In this document: positions 1 to 9,000 of the stretch, piece after piece
Layout of the letters: the number at the start of each line of letters is the position of its first letter
How positions within the stretch are numbered: the first letter of the stretch is position 1
Assembly: GCA_036939355.1 (NCBI GenBank)
Contig: JALLAP010002099.1
Span: 1-12,294 of the forward strand
Direction of reading: 5' to 3'
Length of the DNA: 12,294 nt
Source: Thalassiosira profunda
Taxonomy: Eukaryota; Bacillariophyta; Thalassiosirophyceae; Thalassiosirales; Thalassiosiraceae
Made by a program: the position numbers and the translations under genes
Notes under the pieces: model-generated
What the model was told of the DNA's origin: nothing
Databases searched by the model: none
The model's input: only the letters and a program-made list of their open reading frames with translations

Positions 1-2
1 AC

Positions 3-2852
3 GAGGAGGAGAGTCGGGAGATCGTCGACGACGACCAGAGCAGCGATTACACCGCGTGCAGCGGGAGCGAGGGGTCCGGCGACGATGCCTCGAGCGGGGG
101 TGCGTCGAGCGGCGATGGATCGAGCGACGAGGAGTCGGGCTATGGTGCGCAAAGCAGCCCTGCCAGTGGCGATTCGCCCAACCTATCGAGGAGTACCCGG
201 GAAAGCAGGAGTCCGCTGGACTCTGCCCTGGACGATGACGATGCCGCTCGATTCGACAAGAGGAGCGAAGCAGAGCCCGGCAGCCCTCCCACGCCGCCCG
301 CATTGCAACGAAGCCTCCTCGAGCCCTTCGAAGAGAAGAAGGAAGATCCGCCCGACCGTTCGTTCGCCGAGCGCATAGATCCCGACACGATGAAGATGAC
401 GCACCGCGAGAAGCGCAAGGGCCACTCTCTTGCTTGGCACTCCTCCAACGGCGTCAACGACAACGAGCTGTACGATTCCAAGCAGCTGCCCCCATCAAGG
501 GCCCAAAGGGCGTCCACCATCGCCGGAAGACTGAACCTTCTCACTATCTCGTCCCTCACGGCCGGAACCTTTCAAGAGCACTTTGGCGACGACGACGACA
601 GCGCGCACCATCCGCTGTACAGCCTGGCGAGCGACCGGGCGGTGACCGACGAGTCCCAGTTGGGCAGTGTCTTGGGCAGTATTCAGGAGGAGAGCTTCGA
701 GCACCTCAGCGAGGACGACGACGAAAGTGTGGAGGACGGCGAGGAGGAGGAAAGCGACTACGTGCAAATGCTGCGGGACTTCAAGGACATCATCCAGCGG
801 GCCGGAAAGAAGGCCGTTGGAGGCGAGAGCGAGGAGGAGGATGAAGATGTCCGTCCAAAGGGGCAGCATCGGAGTCCGGTGACGACTCCGGCGGCAGATC
901 GCGCCGCTGGGGGATACGGACCCGCTCGCAGGGTTCCAACGCCACACCAAAGCGCCAAGGCGATTCCGAAGCCTTCCAGAGCGCTCGCTTCCCATCCTTC
1001 GCCCAGCTACATGCCGGCCCGCTATCAGATGAGCCATGGCTCTCCCGCAGTCCAGAGGAAGGCACCGGTGCGAGCGCGTGGCGGCGTCCCTCCGCTGCAT
1101 CGTCAGACCCGACAGAATTATCACCCTCACCAAGTGCCCAGGGGCCAGGAGCTGACGAAGTCGCGGTTGGAGGAGAAACTGTTGGGCATTAGCGGCGGCG
1201 TTCACCGGAAACACTGCGGAGATTCCGTCGCCACGTCCGAGCTGGGATCGCTTCTGACCAGAGACAGCGAGAGGAACCAAATTGGCAATGTGGGCGTGCC
1301 GACCATGATCTTCCACAGAACGCATCCCGGTGTGCGAGCGACGGACGGCGTGTTGGCAGCGAAGGCGTCTCCAGAGTCGTGCCGGAGCTCGCCGAGCTCG
1401 ATGCAGAATACGTACAACGGCTCGGTAGCGGGGCTTGCGAGGACGCCAAAAGGCAATGTGTCCGTCCCTCGCAATCGGATTTACCTTCCCGAAGACATGG
1501 TGGACGATCCTCCAGTTGCGAATCATGGCCAACGTCCGGCAACAGCATCATCGCCAGCGAGGCAGGTGAATGTGAATGAGGCGAAGGCAAATCCTCCGCG
1601 CAACACCAAACAAGAGCACTACAAGGCCGCGGCCGCTGCCATTGCAAAGATTGATGAGGAGCTTCGCAACTCCGACAGGCAAAAGGTACCTGCGTTCCCC
1701 TCGGCCACTGCCAGAAAGAGCCAAACCCCTTCTGCTCCTCCCAAGCCTCCAACCGGCAAGCCTGCGACCAACGGCAGTAACATGGTTGGAAGCGGCACCA
1801 AGGCTGTCCAAATCCAAGTGAATCGAGTCCGGAGCGAGCCTAAGCGAGTCGCGACCAGAGCGCCGGCAGAACCTCTCCCTAACGGACCAGAAATGCAGAG
1901 ATCGAGATCGGCTTTTGTGGGCTCGGCGACTGCCATGAAGCCACGTCAGATGCAAACGGCGAACAAGCCTGTCCGGCAATCGAACGCAGTGGAAGTGGTC
2001 GGTCCGCCGTCCTTGGGAAAGGCCCGTTCGTATGGCAGCAAGCCAGCTGCTCAACCGGTCCGCAAGCAAAGATCGATGGACCCGGTGATTCCCCATTCTT
2101 TGGGAACGAAGCAGTTCGGAGTTCAACCTGTCGTCACGACGCGGCGCGATTCCAACAGCAACGCTTCTACCAGGGCGTTGTTTCTAGCAACCAGCTCTTC
2201 GACACTGCAAGCCGAGAACCTCAGCAGCAAACAGCAGCCACAAATTCCGGCCTCTTTCAACTCCAGCCGCAGCATCCGCCGAAATATGGTCACGCCCGAC
2301 AACACGTCGCAGCACAGCTCCATTTTCGAGGCGTTCGAGGTGGCCCCGCTGCGTACTTTTTCGGACGATGGAGATGACCAGAAGGACGCAAACGCCTTCT
2401 TGAACTATGTGGGGGTGCATCACTCGTTCACGCGGAAGGGATCGAAGAGGGTGGGATTCCCGACGCCTCCTGGTGCTGTCGCTCACCCGATAGGAAATTC
2501 GTACCCCCTCCGATCGAAGAATGCCACTGCGCAGAGGGCCCGGTCGCAAAGCAACAGCGCCAGCAAAGCGGAGGGATTCGAGGTGATCCTTCCAAAACGC
2601 CAGCCGCAGCCGCCGCCTCCCCCTCCGGTGACCCCGGCTGCGGGTAGCAGCCATCCGCAGGGCAATTCGCAGCGCAATCGGATGAGGCAGAAGATGCGAG
2701 CCGGATGGAAGAGAATGGTCCACCCCGGGACCTCCTCGTCGAACAATGGCACTGCTGCTACAGCAAGAACGAATAATAAGGTTGGACCGAGGGTTACGGC
2801 GAACACAAAGAGGGGCGGCGGCCAGGACCCTCCTGGATCGCTCGCTGGGTAG
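3..2852 (+). CDS. Long disordered Ser/Asp/Pro-rich protein, 5' end missing
   Basis: The frame is open from the first bases of the window to TAG at 2850-2852: 949 codons with no start needed, so the N-terminus lies off the left edge. No known domain is recognised. Composition is that of a disordered protein: Ser/Gly/Asp/Glu-rich residues 1-90, acidic clusters near 590-600, 700-755 and 820-850 in the DNA, then a long Pro/Ser/Arg/Lys-rich middle. An Ala-rich, helix-prone patch lies near DNA 1615-1675. A run of six prolines near 2610-2630 could bind SH3, WW or profilin-like partners. The C-terminal ~70 residues are strongly basic, with an Arg/Lys/Met-rich segment around 2685-2715. No signal peptide or membrane segment is visible. 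A scaffold, cytoskeletal or nuclear role is possible but is only a guess. The opposite strand has shorter open frames that I take as shadows. Confidence is for coding, not function. Confidence 0.82.
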   Translation, partial: EEESREIVDDDQSSDYTACSGSEGSGDDASSGGASSGDGSSDEESGYGAQSSPASGDSPNLSRSTRESRSPLDSALDDDDAARFDKRSEAEPGSPPTPPALQRSLLEPFEEKKEDPPDRSFAERIDPDTMKMTHREKRKGHSLAWHSSNGVNDNELYDSKQLPPSRAQRASTIAGRLNLLTISSLTAGTFQEHFGDDDDSAHHPLYSLASDRAVTDESQLGSVLGSIQEESFEHLSEDDDESVEDGEEEESDYVQMLRDFKDIIQRAGKKAVGGESEEEDEDVRPKGQHRSPVTTPAADRAAGGYGPARRVPTPHQSAKAIPKPSRALASHPSPSYMPARYQMSHGSPAVQRKAPVRARGGVPPLHRQTRQNYHPHQVPRGQELTKSRLEEKLLGISGGVHRKHCGDSVATSELGSLLTRDSERNQIGNVGVPTMIFHRTHPGVRATDGVLAAKASPESCRSSPSSMQNTYNGSVAGLARTPKGNVSVPRNRIYLPEDMVDDPPVANHGQRPATASSPARQVNVNEAKANPPRNTKQEHYKAAAAAIAKIDEELRNSDRQKVPAFPSATARKSQTPSAPPKPPTGKPATNGSNMVGSGTKAVQIQVNRVRSEPKRVATRAPAEPLPNGPEMQRSRSAFVGSATAMKPRQMQTANKPVRQSNAVEVVGPPSLGKARSYGSKPAAQPVRKQRSMDPVIPHSLGTKQFGVQPVVTTRRDSNSNASTRALFLATSSSTLQAENLSSKQQPQIPASFNSSRSIRRNMVTPDNTSQHSSIFEAFEVAPLRTFSDDGDDQKDANAFLNYVGVHHSFTRKGSKRVGFPTPPGAVAHPIGNSYPLRSKNATAQRARSQSNSASKAEGFEVILPKRQPQPPPPPPVTPAAGSSHPQGNSQRNRMRQKMRAGWKRMVHPGTSSSNNGTAATARTNNKVGPRVTANTKRGGGQDPPGSLAG

Positions 2853-2977
2853 GGCGGGGCACGTCGAGTTGGCGCTCACACATTTTAAGATGTCTTCAAT
2901 AACGATTACACGCTAACAACATGGGCGCAGCAAACCCGACCCCACTTGAGCTCTCGAGCCTCTGTGCTCTATCAGGT
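2853..2977. other. Short convergent intergenic spacer with two 3' ends
   Basis: This 125-base spacer separates the stop codons of two convergent genes, so it must hold both 3' ends. No AATAAA hexamer is present. A short AT-richer patch at 2880-2920 is the only candidate for 3' processing signals. Overlapping 3' UTRs are likely given the small distance. Confidence 0.5.
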
Positions 2978-3852
2978 TCACTCCTCCATAGCTGGTGGCA
3001 CGCCATCAAACCCCATTTGAGTGGCCAGCTCTTCAGCCTTTTCAAGAGAAATCTTGCGCTCCTTTTCTCCATCCTGCAACAGCCAGGCTGTCTTGCGGTC
3101 CTTGCTCCAGCGCACCCCTTCTCCAATGTCTTTGTTGTCTGTGCACGAGCCAATCTCCACCGCGCCGCTGTTCTTGTGGTAATAGGTGCCTCGTCCGCTT
3201 CGATTGCCGTTTCTCCACTGGCCCTCGTACCATTCCCCGTCATCCCACGTCATCTTGCCCTTGCCATGACGCAGACCGTCCTCGTTCAGCTCTCCTTCGT
3301 AGGTTCCCCAACTCCCTTTGTCACAGAACCTCTTGGTTTGCGTCTGCTTACCATTGGACTCTGTGTCCGCATCCTCCGCCTTAACGTCGTCGCCCTCTTC
3401 CTTCTTGATGGACTTCCTTTTACCCTCGTTCTCGGAGTCTTCGGAATCATTAATGGCAATTACCTCCCACCTAGTCTCCGCCTCTTTCAAGCTCTTCTGA
3501 GCCTCCTGCACTCTTGCTTGGACGCCTCCGCCTGCGCCTGGACACCCTCCCGGTTCTTGGTGGCAACAACGGCGTTCTTCTCGCTCATCTCTGACATTTC
3601 CTTGGCAGACTTCTCCTCCTCCCTGGCAACCTTCAGCGCCTCCGCTGCTGCCTCTGCTTTCAACCTTGCCGCCTCTGCCTTTGATGCAGCTGCCTCGGAA
3701 TTCTGCTTGGCCATCTCGGCCATCTTCCTCGCCGACTCCTCGGCTCCTTTGGCAGATTCCACCGCTTTGGCGTCTGCCGATGCCCGGGCTTCGGCCGCGG
3801 CGAGGCGCTTCTTCGCGGCGTCGATCTCCCGGCTCCCTTCGCTCGATGCCAT
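2978..3852 (-). CDS. Coiled-coil + MORN-repeat protein, interrupted by an apparent 1-base frameshift
   Basis: The start ATG at 3852 sits in a perfect Kozak context (CCACCATGG). The first ~110 codons encode an Ala/Glu/Lys-rich coiled coil (3852 to about 3520). That frame stops at 3487, but near 3500-3530 the coding signal moves to a second frame. There the coiled coil continues (VQEAQKSLKEAET) into an acidic/basic linker with a K/R-rich nuclear-signal-like patch. Three MORN repeats follow at about 3301-3107: Y-E-G-E-L...H-G-K-G, Y-E-G-Q-W...S-G-R-G, and a degenerate I-G-S-C...I-G-E-G. The stop is TGA at 2978. The total of 875 nt is one short of a multiple of three, so one added base gives about 291 residues. 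MORN repeats in other families bind lipids or other proteins and often tether complexes at membranes or the cytoskeleton. No good splice donor explains the shift. A sequencing error is the simplest cause; a true mutation is possible. Confidence 0.75.
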
Positions 3853-4182
3853 GGTGGTTGGGCGGAAATGAGTGGCGTTTTATGAGCAGGCTTGTGACAT
3901 CATCTGGTACCCTGAAAATTTCAGGCAGAGGTATCGTAGAGGAGCTCCACGCCAAAATCAATCATGCCTGTCTCAGTCAGACATGAGTGGAATTGCTTCT
4001 ATGTTCTATTAAGTCAAAACCATCTGTTGCAAACCCATCTCACATCAATCTATCGGGCGGTATGACATCATTGAATCACCAGACACGGCGGCTCCGAACG
4101 CTCCATTGTCCAGGTCATATCAAACCAAGAGGGATAACTGCGCTCTGCCCCAACCGTCAACCACAACTGCCAAACACCTCGT
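3853..4182. promoter_or_regulatory. Upstream region of the MORN gene and 3' end of the acyltransferase gene
   Basis: These 330 bases hold no convincing gene. They should contain the promoter and 5' UTR of the minus-strand MORN gene and the 3' UTR of the acyltransferase. Visible structure: a 7-bp inverted repeat with a single central base at 3911-3925 (CCTGAAAATTTCAGG), and two copies of TGACATCA at 3895-3902 and 4063-4070. The latter differ at one position from the CRE/bZIP palindrome TGACGTCA. Whether any of these act as binding sites is inference. Confidence 0.35.
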
Positions 4183-5343
4183 CTATCTATCAGGTTCTTC
4201 CGACGGATGCTGGTCCGGCGGCAACTCGCTCAACAGCGCCGCCCGCACCTCCGCGGCAATCTCCTCCTCCGACTTGCCCTCTACCCCAATCTCCTTATGC
4301 ACATAAACCCGCAGCTTGCCTCGGCCGCTCTGCACCGGCACCAATCCTTCCGATGGCATGACGGCGTGGGTGTTGGCCAGGCTCAGCGGCACGATGGGCA
4401 CGCCGGCCTTGACGGCCATGGAGAAGATTCCTCCTTTGAAGTCCATGAGTCGGCCATCGGGACTCCGCGCACCCTCTGGAAAGGCCATGATCGGCACGCC
4501 CTCCTTCAAGTAGTTCACCGCATCTTTGAACGATCGGAGTTGGGAGCGCTTGTTGCTGCGATCGATCAGTACATGGTCTCCGCCCGTGAGTTGCATACCA
4601 ACGCCCGGAAAGTCCTTCAGGCTGTCCTTGGCGATGAATTTGAAGACGGGATCGACAGCGCAGCATAACACGGCTATGTCTAAAAAGGACGCGTGGTTGG
4701 CCACGAAGAGGCACGCGCCGTTGCCCGCGTCGGCCTTCAATCTGTCGACGTCTCCGGCGATTTCGGGGTAGCAATCCGTCAGTCGCAGATACGTCCGGCA
4801 CCAGACCTTTCCGCTGTAGTCAAACTTTGCTCGATGATCGTCGAATCCTTCGATGGCGTCTCCGAGTCTATGGAGCGTTTCCATGGCCATCATCCAAAGC
4901 GGCATTGTGAGGATAATGACTGCCAAATGGTGGAGGCCAGTTAGGTTGAGCACCTTCAGCTTGCCGTTCTTGCTAAACTTGAGAGCCGGACCCATGTCGT
5001 CCACCGCGAGAACGTGGCTTTGTGGGACCTCGTCGGCAAAGGGCGGGAAGGGGATCACATTGGAGGGAATCGTGTGCAGCGAAGGCCGCTTCGCGGCCGA
5101 CGATGCAGTCGACGACGATTCCGTGGGAGTGGGAGTTTGGAGGGAGGCCCCGAGCGCGAACGATCGACAGTCGTTCCTCTGCCTACGTCCTGTGCTCCTC
5201 GCATCGCGATGGGGACCGGTGCAGAAGGCGGACGTCCTCGCTCTCGCCGCCACGACGGCCGAAGAGAGAGCCAGGATGGACACTGCGGCGCCGATACCGC
5301 CGCCACGCCATCGACGAGAGGGGGGCGCTGTCGCCGCCGCCAT
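4183..5343 (-). CDS. Plastid-targeted 1-acyl-sn-glycerol-3-phosphate acyltransferase (PlsC/LPAAT family)
   Basis: This intron-free 386-residue protein should transfer an acyl chain to the sn-2 position of lysophosphatidic acid, making phosphatidic acid for plastid glycerolipids. The family motifs are in order: motif I N-H-A-S-F-L-D at 216-222 (catalytic H217 and D222), motif II around 234-249 (F-K-F-I-A-K...F-P-G-V-G), motif III F-P-E-G-A-R-S at 288-294 (Ala where many members have Thr), and motif IV V-P-I-V-P at 315-319. A hydrophobic stretch at about 135-153 precedes the catalytic domain and probably anchors it in a membrane. The N-terminus has a hydrophobic signal segment at about 17-34 and then R-T-S-A-F-C, with F40 at the expected cleavage site, followed by a Ser/Arg-rich, acid-poor stretch. 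This is the bipartite presequence of stramenopile plastids. ATG at 5343 has A at -3 and G at +4. Substrate specificity cannot be read from the sequence. Confidence 0.92.
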   Translation of the reverse strand: MAAATAPPSRRWRGGGIGAAVSILALSSAVVAARARTSAFCTGPHRDARSTGRRQRNDCRSFALGASLQTPTPTESSSTASSAAKRPSLHTIPSNVIPFPPFADEVPQSHVLAVDDMGPALKFSKNGKLKVLNLTGLHHLAVIILTMPLWMMAMETLHRLGDAIEGFDDHRAKFDYSGKVWCRTYLRLTDCYPEIAGDVDRLKADAGNGACLFVANHASFLDIAVLCCAVDPVFKFIAKDSLKDFPGVGMQLTGGDHVLIDRSNKRSQLRSFKDAVNYLKEGVPIMAFPEGARSPDGRLMDFKGGIFSMAVKAGVPIVPLSLANTHAVMPSEGLVPVQSGRGKLRVYVHKEIGVEGKSEEEIAAEVRAALLSELPPDQHPSEEPDR

Positions 5344-5670
5344 TGTCGGAGATTATGAGCCGCGCCTCTCGGAGGGAGGGTTGCAAAGGCCGGCACCATC
5401 CTGCACCATCGTCAGGAAGGAAGAGTGGTGTCAACAAGTCAAGTACCTACGTATCAATTCTAAGTACGTACGGTGGAAGGCCGAGGAGGGGCAGCGGAGA
5501 TATCGCGACGGAAATGGCGACGATATCTACGGCGGAGGTGGACCGCGGCGGAGGCGAGGGCGGAACAATCCTAGTTGACAACGAGTACGATGATTGGTTC
5601 AAGTCGTACTGGGTTTGGTTCCTAACAACATAACCTAGCTAGGGGTATCAACAAATGCTCCCAAAGACCA
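5344..5670. promoter_or_regulatory. Upstream region of the acyltransferase gene and 3' flank of the receptor-like gene
   Basis: No gene is supported in these 327 bases. The part next to 5343 should hold the acyltransferase 5' UTR and promoter, and the part near 5670 the 3' UTR of the receptor-like gene. Structures seen: two TACGTA palindromes (5448-5453 and 5465-5470), a 7-bp stem with a 13-base loop (5584-5590 with 5604-5610), and a perfect 10-bp palindrome CCTAGCTAGG at 5634-5643. A long plus-strand open frame crossing this stretch runs antisense to the acyltransferase and looks like a shadow. Confidence 0.4.
5448..5471. promoter_or_regulatory. Paired TACGTA palindromes upstream of the acyltransferase gene
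   Basis: TACGTA occurs at 5448-5453 and again at 5465-5470, the second inside the longer palindrome GTACGTAC (5464-5471). They lie about 105-130 bases upstream of the acyltransferase ATG. TACGTA has the ACGT core bound by bZIP factors (the plant A-box). The same arrangement recurs at 10550-10578. The regulatory role is inferred. Confidence 0.3.
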
Positions 5671-6040
5671 ATCACTCATTCACTTTCCGCCCCAGCCGAC
5701 GCTCAAATCGACTGAATGCCGCATCCTGTGGCTCCTCATGTCCATCATCCGTAGAGCCAATATTCTCACGCGTCGCGGTGTCCTTCTCCGACGACTCGGA
5801 ATCAGTGTCAAGCGATGCCGGCGATACTTTGGCCGCCCCTCCGGCACTGCCCGACAAATCACGCATTCACTTTCCGCCGCAGCCGACGCTCGAATCGACT
5901 GAATGCCGCCTCCTGTGGTTCCTCATGTCCATCATCCTTTGCTCCAATATGCTCACGCGTCGCACTGTTCTTCTCCGACGACTCGGAATCAGTGTCGAGA
6001 GATGCCGGCGATACTTTGGCCGCCCCTCCGGCACTGCCCG
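5671..6040 (-). repeat. 183-bp tandem duplication at the 3' end of the receptor-like gene
   Basis: The segments 5671-5853 and 5858-6040 align without gaps at an offset of 187 bases. I count about 15 mismatches over 183 positions, roughly 92% identity. Each copy encodes a Ser/Asp/Glu-rich linker followed by the S-R-F-E-R-R-L motif and a K-V-N-x-stop end. The duplicated unit therefore carried the stop codon with it. Four extra bases (5854-5857) separate the copies. Because 187 is not a multiple of three, the downstream copy is out of frame with the gene. Confidence 0.9.
5672..5853 (-). pseudogene. Orphaned fifth copy of the cytoplasmic motif, beyond the stop codon
   Basis: This is the downstream copy of the duplication. 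Its own frame is intact for about 60 codons and ends in F-S-R-F-E-R-R-L-G-R-K-V-N-E and a TGA at 5672-5674. It lies after the TGA at 5859-5861 that closes the receptor-like gene and in a different frame. It most likely forms part of the 3' UTR. An ATG at 5866-5864 overlaps the end of the main frame by eight bases and could in principle open it as a 64-codon frame, but nothing shows that it is translated. It may be the original C-terminus, displaced when the duplication arose. Confidence 0.65.
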
Positions 6041-9000
6041 TCAACTTTCGCCTCAGGCGACGCTCAAATCTGCTGAAGCTTTCGTTTTGGGGATCTCTGT
6101 TTAGCTCCTTGCCTTCGAGGCTGCCAGCTGACATCCCACGCTGTTCCACTGAAACGGAGCCTCCAACAGACGCAGGATCGCGGCTGCCAGCTGACGTCCC
6201 ACGCTGTTCTGCAGACATGGAGCCAACAAGAGATGCCCCTGCACTTCTCTGGTTTGCATTGCTGCTCATCTTTCGCATCAGGCGATCCTCGAACCGGCTC
6301 CGCGCCGAGTCGTGAGGGTCCGCGTTTCTTTCCTCCGCTTCATCGAGATCATCGCTCACGTCTTCAGGGATGGAGCCTCCCGTTCCCGAAGCGTTGGTAC
6401 TTTGCTCCACACTACTACCTCCCGCACTGCTGCTCAACTTTTGCATCAGGCGGCCCTCGAATCTGCTCTGGGCCGAATCGCGAAGATTTGTGACTTCCTC
6501 CTCGTCAACATTGGCGGCTGGAGCCCCCACTATGATGCCTTCCTCTTCGTCGCTCTTTCGTCGTTCGGACTTTGCTTCATCGCCACCAACAGGTACGGAT
6601 TGTGTTTCTCGAGCATCACCTCGTTTGGCCTCTGACATGGGAGGGCAAGAATCGTCATCGCTGTTGCTGCCCGATTCTATTTCGCACGTCGCAAGCACAT
6701 CTGCCTGCACTCCTTTGTCTTGGTTGGGTTTCTCGTTCGCGTAGTACAGATACACACCCAGCAGAAGCAGAGCAACAACGACAGCGCAGCTCACGCCGAC
6801 CACGATTCCAACAACGTTGCTCCCGTCGTCTCCATCGCCTGCTGCACTCAACGCTTGGGCGATTCCCGGCGTAGGGGTGGGCGCCTTCGTGAATCGTTCT
6901 GGCAAGGGTTCGTCCTCCACGACGACAACCGACTCCACCTGTACGTCCGCTACTTCGACTTCTGCGAGCGGACTCGCTTCTGCGGCCCGATCGTTCAGGT
7001 CTCTCGTGAAGCCTTCTGGATCTCCATTGATGTGGGTCTCCGTCATTGCACCAAGATCTGGAGGTTCTTGGGGTGGAGCAGCCTCGCCTGCAGCAAACAC
7101 GAAGGTCGGTATGAGTGAGCAGAATCCAATAACACAAGAGAAGCAAACAGCGCCTTACCTGGGCGAGGCTTCGGAGGGACGTAGTCTGCCGTGATGAGGA
7201 CGGAGAATTCCATGATGTCTCCTTGAACGACTGTTTGGTCTGCGTCGCCAAGGAGTTGACGCTGTGCTGCTCCTCCCACGACACAGTGAGCAGCAAGGAG
7301 CTCGGCCGCAATGTTGGAAATGAGGTAAGGGTTGCTTTCCGCCACCGCTCGCTCTGCAGCGCTCTCCACTGCATCTACGACCGCGATTCTTGTTTCTTCC
7401 GAAAGGTCTTCGAGGCCGTTTCCTTCGTTGCACTTCATCGATATCGACAGCAACAGCCCGCCTTCGAGCGTCCCTCCGTTTGTTTCCACACTCCGACATT
7501 TCCACTCGTAATGTATCTTCCCGGTAAATATCCGCGGATAGTATTCCAGGGGATCATCGGGCATAGAAGTGCCACCCATGAAGGACTCTCCCACAAGCAT
7601 CCGCGGGAAATACAACTCTTGCTGCTGGGTGCGTTCAACGGATGCGACATCACTTGGATAGGGCACGATCACATCCATCTCATCGTTCACGCTCTTGCCT
7701 CCGGGTGGATATGCGTCGTAGAGCCCCATACCTTTGGTCTGGATGTAAAAGGATCGTATCCCGCCATTGGGAGGGACGTCGACCTGAAAAGTCCCGGAGG
7801 GAATGGAATAAACGCCTGCGCAGGGTGAATCTTGACAAAAATAATCTCCTCCATAACCCCAGTTATCGTTCCAGAACTCGGAATCCTCGGTCAAATCTCC
7901 CATGGATATTTCGCCCTCGGCAATCTTGGTCCACATGGCAGCGTTCCGCTCTCCCCGGTAGTCAAACGGATTGGCAGCCTCGGCACTGATTGCGCTAATC
8001 TCCCAGGGCCAGTCGTCGTCGAAGGAGGGGAAAGCAGAGGGGTCCAAGCCACCTAAGTAGGCGGTGTCCCTTTCGGGACTGGCGTAGTAGCCTTCCACGG
8101 ACAAGGCATAGACCTCGTAGGGAATCAGCCCACTCTCAGATTGGGCCACGCGTGAGTGACTCACGTGAAAGTCGAGGCCAGTGACCTGAGAAATGGGGAT
8201 GTGGTAGGCGAATGAGCACTTTGCAGAATCAAAGAAGAACAAAAAGGGCGAATCCTGTCTCACCACCACGCCATCGTCATCTTCCGCGTCCGATTGAACC
8301 GGGAAGAGGATGCCGCTCCCTTCCAAGGGAAGCATGACGCCCACATCCGGTTTCGCAGCCACGAACATGTTGCGATTACCACCACATAAGGCCTGCAGGG
8401 ACAAATCGAGCTGAGTTGCTGGCAGAGCCGCGCTGGGGCTCGGTGTCACACTTGGCGCTCCATCCGGACACTCGATTTCGTAGTGCACTCTGCCCAAGAA
8501 TACTTTTGGTGTGTATCTAAAGGCCTCGTTGGGCATAGAGCCGGAAGAATGTGCTTGAAATCCCTCTCCCACAAGCATCCGCGGGATATGCTGAGATGGT
8601 GCATGGTGAGGTGCAATCATATCCATCTCATCGTTCACGCTCTTGCCATCTGGGGGCAGAGCGAAGACGAGCCCCGACGCCTTAATCTGAATGAAAAAAG
8701 ACCGTACCCCGCCGTTGGGAGGGACGCTGGCCCTGAACGTCCCGGGGGGCAGCGAATAAGTTCCTGCGGTGCCCCAGAACTCTGAATCCTGCGACAAATC
8801 TTCCAACGATATTTCACCCTCGGCAATCTTGGTCCACATGGCGATGTTCTGCTCTCCACGGTAGTCGAACGAGTTGGTGGCATTAGCGCTGATTGGAAGA
8901 GGGGTGCCGAAGGCATCATCATCGAAACGCTCTCCGGAGTTGGCATCCCTTTCCGGACTGGCATAAAGGCCATCCACAGATAACACGAACACTTCGTAGG

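Noticed and set aside
495..1532. 345-codon open frame on the minus strand
   Set aside because: It lies antisense to the long disordered gene, whose frame stays open for 949 codons. The translation is Arg-rich and has no domain, typical of a shadow frame in GC-rich DNA.
2921..3871. 316-codon plus-strand frame with hydrophobic Ala/Ser/Phe stretches
   Set aside because: It is the antisense of the Ala-rich coiled coil and the MORN repeats, and its apparent membrane segments are artefacts of that composition.
3531..3961. Upstream part of the continuous frame containing the MORN repeats, as an alternative N-terminus
   Set aside because: Its translation is Gly/Arg/Cys-rich noise, whereas the competing frame has a perfect Kozak start and a regular coiled coil. 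Only the part downstream of about 3525 is accepted.
4853..5578. 241-codon plus-strand frame over the acyltransferase N-terminus and its promoter
   Set aside because: It is antisense to a clear enzyme gene, Arg-rich, and matches no family.
5591..5611. tRNA B-box-like GGTTCAAGTCG
   Set aside because: The flanking bases do not form a T stem and no A box, anticodon arm or acceptor stem is present.
5859..5866. Overlapping start/stop ATGCGTGA as a coupled two-gene arrangement
   Set aside because: The downstream frame is a recent copy of the preceding coding segment in a eukaryotic gene, so the overlap is better explained by duplication of the 3' end.
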